From the NCBI GenBank assembly GCA_040756995.1, contig JBFLYK010000027.1, positions 1 through 64,000 of the forward strand: a DNA stretch of 64,000 nucleotides, read 5' to 3'. Of the stretch, positions 59,294-64,000 are shown piece after piece (position 1 is the first letter of the stretch; each line of letters begins with the position of its first letter). The stretch comes from BP-133 sp040756995. Lineage in GTDB: Bacteria > Actinomycetota > Acidimicrobiia > IMCC26256 > BP-133. The notes beneath the pieces were generated by a model. It had not been told where the DNA came from and searched no databases. It was given only the letters and a program-made list of their open reading frames with translations. Both the position numbers and the translations under genes were made by a program.

Positions 59294-60513
59294 CTGCGGG
59301 CCGGCTGCACCACCAGCGGAAGCGAGCGCAGGCCGCGGATATGGGTCGTGCGCACCCGGGGTGCGGGGCCGGCCGGCTCGAACGACGCAAACCGGTCGAG
59401 GAACTCCTCGAAGAAGAGGCGTGATTCCAACCGGCCGAGGTGGGCGCCGAGGCAGTAGTGCTCGCCGACGCCCATGGCCACGTGAGGGTTGGGCTCACGG
59501 TCGATGCGGAAGTCGTCGGCGTCGGCGCCGAACACCGCTTCGTCGCGGTTGGCGGCGGCGAAGTGGAGCATGACCTTGTCGCCGGCCACGATGCTCTGAC
59601 CGGCGAGTTCCGCATCGGTGGTGGCGGTACGGGTGAAGTAGTTGACGGGGCTGATCCAGCGCAGTATCTCCTCGATGGCCGGCTCGATCAGGGTCGGGTT
59701 CTGCCGCAGCGCCTGGAGCTGTTCCGGATGGTCGGCCAGGGCGGCGATGCCGTTGGAGATCACGTTGCGGACGGTCTCCGTCCCGGCGACCAGCAGGACG
59801 TACGTCGACTGGATCACTTCCCCCGACTCGAGCGGGCGGCCCTGCACCAGCCCGGAGAGGAAGGCGCTGACCAGGTCGGGGCCGAGGGCGGCCCGGCGGG
59901 CCTCGACCAGCTCGCCGAAGAAGCTGAAGCCGGCCATCATGGCCGCCGCCCCGGTGTCGTCGAAGCCGGCGTCGGCGTCGGAGTACGCCACCAGGGCGTC
60001 GACGAGGTGCTCGAGGCGGGTCCGCTCGGCCGGCGGGGTGCCGAGCAGCTCGCCGACGACCCACGTCGGCAACGGTGCAGCCACGGTTTCCACGAGGTCG
60101 AACGGCTCGCCGACGGGAATCCGGTCGAGCAGTTCCCTGACGTGGCAACGGATCACCGGTTCCAGGGCCTCCATCGCCGTGGGCTTGAAGACGTCGAGCA
60201 GCATGCGGCGCAGGTCGCGGTGCACGGGCGGATCGGTGCAGATGATCGACCCCGACAACATCATGTTGATCATCTCGGTGTCGGGCCCGTCGAGAGCCAG
60301 GCCGGGGACCGACGAGTACACCTCGGGGTGGCGGCTGGCCCACGACAGCGGCCCGTGACCCGAAACGAGCCAGAACCCGCCGCGCTTCGAGTGGGCGTGC
60401 GGATGCCAGTAGACCGGCGCCTCCCGGTGCAGCCGGTGGTAGGTCGGATAGGGGTCGCCGATGTAGAAGTCGGGGTCGGTGAGGTCCGGAAGCCCTTCGA
60501 TCGTGTCGAGCAT
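59290..60513 (-). CDS. Cytochrome P450
   Basis: 407 aa soluble P450. Haem loop MGVGEHYCLGAHLGRLE: the Cys is in place, but the usual Phe two positions before the first Gly is Met. I-helix VAGTETVRN with the proton-relay Thr, and ExxR in EEILRWIS. The start TDPDFYIGDPYPTYHRL suits actinobacterial families that act on small hydrophobic molecules. It diverges from the SDR dehydrogenase, with 111 bp between starts, so the two may act in one oxidation route. Confidence 0.92.
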   Translation of the reverse strand: MLDTIEGLPDLTDPDFYIGDPYPTYHRLHREAPVYWHPHAHSKRGGFWLVSGHGPLSWASRHPEVYSSVPGLALDGPDTEMINMMLSGSIICTDPPVHRDLRRMLLDVFKPTAMEALEPVIRCHVRELLDRIPVGEPFDLVETVAAPLPTWVVGELLGTPPAERTRLEHLVDALVAYSDADAGFDDTGAAAMMAGFSFFGELVEARRAALGPDLVSAFLSGLVQGRPLESGEVIQSTYVLLVAGTETVRNVISNGIAALADHPEQLQALRQNPTLIEPAIEEILRWISPVNYFTRTATTDAELAGQSIVAGDKVMLHFAAANRDEAVFGADADDFRIDREPNPHVAMGVGEHYCLGAHLGRLESRLFFEEFLDRFASFEPAGPAPRVRTTHIRGLRSLPLVVQPARS

Positions 60514-60624
60514 GCCTCGCCCCTGCCTGTCACGCAGAACACGAATTGAATGGCCATCTTGGCATCAAACTCGTAGAGAATCTAGGCTTCGACGCCGCGA
60601 AGCTTCGACGGCCAAGGGGAATTT

Positions 60625-61509
60625 ATGGGCGACATGCTGGCGGACCGCGTGGCCATCGTGACCGGCGCCGGGCAGGGCATCGGGGCGGCGACGGCCCGCA
60701 CGCTGGCCGCCGAGGGTGCCCGGGTCGTCGTCGCCGACCTCGACGCCGGCCGGGTGAAGTCGGTGGTCGAGGAGATCGGCGGCGAGCGGGCGGCCGAATT
60801 CGTCGGTGACCTCACCGAGCCGGGCGTACCCGACGCGCTCGTCGCCCGGGCGATCGAGGCCTACGGCCAGCTCGACATCGTGGTCAACAATGCCGGCTAC
60901 AACTGGGACGGGCTGCTCCACACCATGACCGACGAACAGTTCCAGTCGCAGCTCGACATCCACGTGGTCGTGCCGTTCCGCCTGCTCCGGGCGGCGGCGC
61001 CGCACCTGCGGGGGCCGGCCAAAGCCGAAGCGGCGCAGGGGATCGAGCGGTTCCGCAAGGTGGTCAACGTGACGTCGGTGGCCGCCGTCCTCGGCCAGCC
61101 CGGCGCCGGGAACTACTCGGCCGGCAAGGCGGCGCTGATCGGGCTGACCCGCACGCTGGCCAACGAGTGGGGACCACTCAAGATCAACGTCAACGCCGTG
61201 GCCTTCGGCGGGATCTCCACCCGCCTGTCGGCGCCGGCGCAGGAGAGCGGCCGCATGACGGTCGGTGGCCACGAGATCCAGGTCGGCCTGGCGCCCCAGA
61301 CGGCCAAGGCCTACGGCATGGACGCCGGTCACGAGTGGACCGAGGACGAGGTCTACGCGCCGCGGCCCTTCCCCGTTGTGCCGCTGGGCCGGACGGGCAC
61401 GGTGCAGGAGGCCGCCAACGCGATCCTCTACCTCTGCTCACCGCTGTCGAACTACGTGCACGGCCACGTCCACGTGGTGAGCGGCGGCTTCGGCTACGGA
61501 GTCAGCTGA
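60625..61509 (+). CDS. Short-chain dehydrogenase/reductase (FabG-like)
   Basis: 294 aa. Nucleotide-binding TGAGQGIGAATA (13-24), the NNAG strand, the active-site Ser before NVTSVAAVLG and the YSAGK (Tyr-x3-Lys) all present. A C-terminal insertion (about 225-260) is longer than in plain FabG, similar to the SDR group paired with acyl-CoA or steroid catabolism. ATG at 60625 with AAGGGGA ribosome site. Convergent with the Lrp gene; 8-nt overlap of the 3' ends. Confidence 0.9.
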   Translation: MGDMLADRVAIVTGAGQGIGAATARTLAAEGARVVVADLDAGRVKSVVEEIGGERAAEFVGDLTEPGVPDALVARAIEAYGQLDIVVNNAGYNWDGLLHTMTDEQFQSQLDIHVVVPFRLLRAAAPHLRGPAKAEAAQGIERFRKVVNVTSVAAVLGQPGAGNYSAGKAALIGLTRTLANEWGPLKINVNAVAFGGISTRLSAPAQESGRMTVGGHEIQVGLAPQTAKAYGMDAGHEWTEDEVYAPRPFPVVPLGRTGTVQEAANAILYLCSPLSNYVHGHVHVVSGGFGYGVS

Positions 61510-62506
61510 CTCCGACCTTGGCCGGCGCCTGCCCCGGTAGAAGCCGCACCCAGCGGTAGTCGTGGACCACGTTGGACACGACCTCCCATGTCTCCGTCGA
61601 CCTGATTCCGGGCAGCTCCCGCAGCTCATGGACGATCAGTTCGACGAGCCGGGCCCGCGTCGACGTGGCGGCGTGGATGAACAGGTCGTGGCGCCCGGCG
61701 GTGATCGCCACCAACGAGATCTCCGGAATGGCGGCCAGCGTCTCCGCCGTCGCCTTGGTGTCCGCCCCTTCCGTCTCCACGCCGAGGAAGGCCCAGGCGC
61801 CGACGGTGCCGACCCGGTAGGGATCGACCTGGGCGGTGATGCGCAGCATCCCCGCGTCCTCCATGCGCCGCAGCCGGGCCCGGATCGTCCCGTCCGACAC
61901 ACCGAGCTGCCGCCCGATCTCCCGGTTGGACTGCCGCCCGTCCTGGGCCAGGGCGGCGATGATGGCGTGGTCGAGGTCGTCGAGCTCGAACACCGGATCG
62001 GGGAACTCCAGCCGGGCCGGCGGCGGCGGCAACGCCGCCCAGTTCATCGTGTACTTCACCCAGGCCAAGGTGACGTCGGACGTGACGTCGCGCACCCCCG
62101 CCACTCCGCCGATCCGCTCGGTGAGGAAGCTGACGACATCCGCCCGGTCGGGCGCCACGACATGCACGATGAGATCGAACGGCCCCAGCACCATCGATAC
62201 CGAATGCACATGCGGCAACGCCGCCACTTCCTTGGCGACCTCCCGCGGCGGCCGCCCCTCGATGGAGACAGCCAGCCAGAGATCCCAGCGGTACCCCGCC
62301 GCCTCCCAGTCGAAGATGGCCGTGACGCCCAGGATCCGTTGATCCACCAACCGCCGTAGCCGGGTGGCCACCGTCGCCTCGGTCAGATCCACCTCGGCCG
62401 CCAGCAACCGGTTGCTCGCCCGCCCGTCCTCCGTGAGCAGCTCGATGATGCGGTGATCCGCCTCGTCCAGCGGGATGAACGGCCGCCGCGAGACCGCCGC
62501 CGGCAC
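61502..62506 (-). CDS. Tandem Lrp/AsnC-family regulator
   Basis: 334 aa in which two Lrp units are fused. Unit 1: HTH about 15-60 (LDEADHRIIELLTEDGRASN) and RAM ligand domain about 70-150. Unit 2: HTH about 175-220 (DDLDHAIIAALAQDGRQSNR) and RAM about 235-320. A monomer thus resembles an Lrp dimer. Target and ligand unknown; the liv genes upstream suggest amino acids. GTG at 62506 has GAAGGAG at 9 nt. Direct repeats lie upstream. Confidence 0.88.
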   Translation of the reverse strand: MPAAVSRRPFIPLDEADHRIIELLTEDGRASNRLLAAEVDLTEATVATRLRRLVDQRILGVTAIFDWEAAGYRWDLWLAVSIEGRPPREVAKEVAALPHVHSVSMVLGPFDLIVHVVAPDRADVVSFLTERIGGVAGVRDVTSDVTLAWVKYTMNWAALPPPPARLEFPDPVFELDDLDHAIIAALAQDGRQSNREIGRQLGVSDGTIRARLRRMEDAGMLRITAQVDPYRVGTVGAWAFLGVETEGADTKATAETLAAIPEISLVAITAGRHDLFIHAATSTRARLVELIVHELRELPGIRSTETWEVVSNVVHDYRWVRLLPGQAPAKVGVS

Positions 62507-62572
62507 CGCCGGCGGCTCCTTCGCTTTCGGTTTCGTGTTGGCAGGATTCTTCGTCTTGATGCCAGCATGATA

Positions 62573-62612
62573 CGCAAACTGCTTTCCGGGAACCAGCTAT
62601 TCCGCAAACTGC
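62573..62612. promoter_or_regulatory. Direct repeat upstream of the tandem Lrp gene
   Basis: CGCAAACTGC occurs at 62573-62582 and 62603-62612, exactly 30 bp apart (about three helical turns). The upstream copy overlaps the end of livF. A candidate Lrp binding site. Confidence 0.4.
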
Positions 62613-63289
62613 GAAGCAGATAGCCGGCCGTTGCCCAGGATCAGCACCCGATCGGCGGCGGCCCTCTGCCGGGCCGGCTGGTCGTCGACCAGAAGGACTG
62701 CCCGTCCCCCGGCCCGGAGGTTGGCCAGGGACTCGCCGACCGCTCGCACGGCCGCTGGTCCGAGGCCCAGAAACGGTTCGTCGAGCAGCAGCACCGACGG
62801 CTGGGAGATGAGGGCGCGGCCGAGGGCCAGCATCTGCTGCTCGCCACCCGACAGCGTCCCGGCCCGCTGCCGCCGCCGGTCACGGAGCACCGGGAAGAGG
62901 TCGTAGATACCGCTGGCCTCCACCGCCCGGCGAGCGCGGCGTACGAGGCGCGGTCCGAGGGCGTACAGGCCGAGCACGAGGTGGTCCTCGACCGTGAGAT
63001 GAGCAAACAGCTGGCGTCGTTCCGGAACGGCGACGAGTCCGGCCCGGACCGCGCTGGCCGGCGCCGAAGGGGTGACGAGACGACCGGCGACCGTCACCTG
63101 GCCCTGGCGGGGGAGCAGGCCCGCCAGGGCGGACACCAGCGTGGAACGGCCCGAACCATTGGCGCCGACCAGGATCACCACCTCGCCGGCGTCGAGGCTC
63201 AGCGACACGCCGGCCAGCACTTCCCGCGCTCCTCGCCGGACGCTCAGGTCACGAACCACCAATGCGGCGGGGCGCTCGGGTGGCGTCAT
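62597..63289 (-). CDS. livF: Branched-chain amino acid ABC transporter ATP-binding protein LivF
   Basis: 230 aa, LivF-type ATPase. Walker A is LVGANGSGRSTLVSA, the LSGGEQQMLALGRA signature is complete, Walker B VLLLDEPFLGLG, and the late H-loop region is VLLVDDQPA (usual His is Asp/Gln-rich). The Walker A Lys that binds the phosphate is Arg, encoded CGT, so ATPase activity may be weak or altered. It overlaps livG by ATGA. The Lrp gene lies 90 bp downstream. Confidence 0.88.
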   Translation of the reverse strand: MTPPERPAALVVRDLSVRRGAREVLAGVSLSLDAGEVVILVGANGSGRSTLVSALAGLLPRQGQVTVAGRLVTPSAPASAVRAGLVAVPERRQLFAHLTVEDHLVLGLYALGPRLVRRARRAVEASGIYDLFPVLRDRRRQRAGTLSGGEQQMLALGRALISQPSVLLLDEPFLGLGPAAVRAVGESLANLRAGGRAVLLVDDQPARQRAAADRVLILGNGRLSASQFAE

Positions 63290-64000
63290 CGTCCCGGAGT
63301 CCGCCCGTCCGGCTGGCCGAGATAGGTGTCGAGCGCACCGGCGTCAGCCGCGCCATCGGCCGGACCATCGAAGAGCACACGGCCGGCCTCGAGGACGATC
63401 ATCCGGGTCGCCACGGACATGGCGAACGTGACGTCATGCTCGACGATGAGCACCGCCGGCCCGCCCGCCAGGCGGCGGAGGATGGCGGCGAGCTCCGTCC
63501 GCTCGGCATCGGAGAGACCCGACGCCGGTTCGTCCAGCAGGAGCAGCACGGGTGCGGCGGCCAGGGCCCGGGCCAGTTCGACGCGGCGCTGAGAACCGAA
63601 CGGAAGCTCATCGGCGGTCACACCGGCGACGGCGCTCAGCCCCGTGAAGTCCAGCACCCGGCGAGCCGCCTCCGCCGGAGTGCCGCCCGGCCGCCGACCC
63701 GTTCCGACGAGCACGTGCTCGAAGACGGTGAGGCCGGGGAAGAGCCGGACCTCCTGAAAGGTCCGGGCGACGCCGAGCCGGGCGCAGTGGCGCGGCGTCG
63801 CCCGGGTAAGTTCCGCCCCCCGGAGGACGATGCGACCGGCGTCGGGGTGCAGATGGCCGGACAACAGGTTGAACAAGGTCGTCTTGCCGGCGCCGTTGGC
63901 GCCGATCACCGCGCCGATCTCGCCGGCGTGCAGCGACAGTCCGACATCGTCGAGGGCACGGACGGCGCCGAAGGTCTGCATCAGGCCCGTGGCTTCGAGG
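63286..64000 (-). CDS. livG: LivG, ATP-binding protein (5' end cut by window edge)
   Basis: The frame stays open to 64000. From the ATG at 63981 it codes 231 aa, but the sequence upstream (LEATGL before MQTFGAVRALDDV) matches the usual LivG N-terminus, so the true start lies beyond the window. Walker A GANGAGKTTLFNLLSG, the signature region LPFGSQRRVELARA, Walker B VLLLLDEPASGL and the His of VEHDVTF are all intact. LivG and LivF drive the LivHM permease for branched-chain amino acids. Confidence 0.9.
   Translation of the reverse strand, partial: LEATGLMQTFGAVRALDDVGLSLHAGEIGAVIGANGAGKTTLFNLLSGHLHPDAGRIVLRGAELTRATPRHCARLGVARTFQEVRLFPGLTVFEHVLVGTGRRPGGTPAEAARRVLDFTGLSAVAGVTADELPFGSQRRVELARALAAAPVLLLLDEPASGLSDAERTELAAILRRLAGGPAVLIVEHDVTFAMSVATRMIVLEAGRVLFDGPADGAADAGALDTYLGQPDGRTPGR

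Overview
The window is about 70% GC, with GTG starts and Shine-Dalgarno sites of the AGGAG type. Gene content points to an actinobacterium: an F420-dependent luciferase-like oxidoreductase, two cytochromes P450, a BTAD/AfsR-like giant regulator, SCO6745-family and DUF2795 proteins, a FurA-KatG pair, an actinobacterial-type Tad locus and a DtxR/IdeR-like iron box. The mix resembles the class Acidimicrobiia, but no rRNA or marker gene here proves it. No CRISPR array, prophage or insertion sequence was seen. The only RNA gene found is an initiator tRNA-Met.

Layout. 1-3.4 kb: a truncated GntR/MocR-like regulator behind a 41-bp tandem repeat array, then a SnoaL-like protein, a flavin reductase, a MauE/DoxX membrane protein, and a DUF4395/dTDP-sugar epimerase pair. 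3.6-6.5 kb: a divergent membrane-anchored FtsH-like protease followed by a membrane protein. 6.5-13 kb: SCO6745 protein, PEBP protein, an SMC-like coiled-coil protein without a P-loop, a Fur-family regulator, tRNA-fMet, and a SnoaL/TetR divergent pair. 13-18 kb: a secreted helical protein, SCP2 protein, HNH nuclease, zinc alcohol dehydrogenase and a PAS-PAS-GGDEF diguanylate cyclase. 18.3-24 kb: FurA-KatG, a flavodoxin-like protein, an ECF sigma/anti-sigma pair, a TGS GTPase and a 52-aa acidic protein.

24.1-33.5 kb is a complete-looking Tad/Flp pilus locus in two divergent arms. The minus arm runs CpaB, TadZ, CpaF, VWA-TadB fusion, TadC, Flp pilin. The plus arm carries TadE, a TadE with a large C-terminal extracellular extension, and TadG. 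A prepilin peptidase is not in the window.

33.5-46.3 kb holds metabolic and regulatory genes: acyl-CoA ligase, DUF2795, methyltransferase, BTAD regulator, F420 enzyme, IlvD, ArsR-AHSA1, a small lipoprotein missed by simple ORF calling, and a beta-propeller/MoaD pair. 46.5-50.5 kb is the most interesting unit: one polypeptide joins an adenylation domain, a carrier domain and a membrane acyltransferase, diverges from an MFS exporter, and has an IdeR-like iron box at its start codon. It may be a compact iron-responsive lipopeptide or siderophore-like system.

50.5-64 kb: LigD polymerase domain plus ATP-dependent ligase, GpmA, a P450/hydrolase/PaaX divergent cluster with a palindrome in its 39-bp promoter space, a Tat-exported nitronate monooxygenase-like protein, a MEDS-HATPase regulator, a Uma2 nuclease, a second P450 diverging from an SDR, a tandem Lrp/AsnC regulator, and the LivF/LivG end of a branched-chain amino acid ABC transporter running off the right edge.
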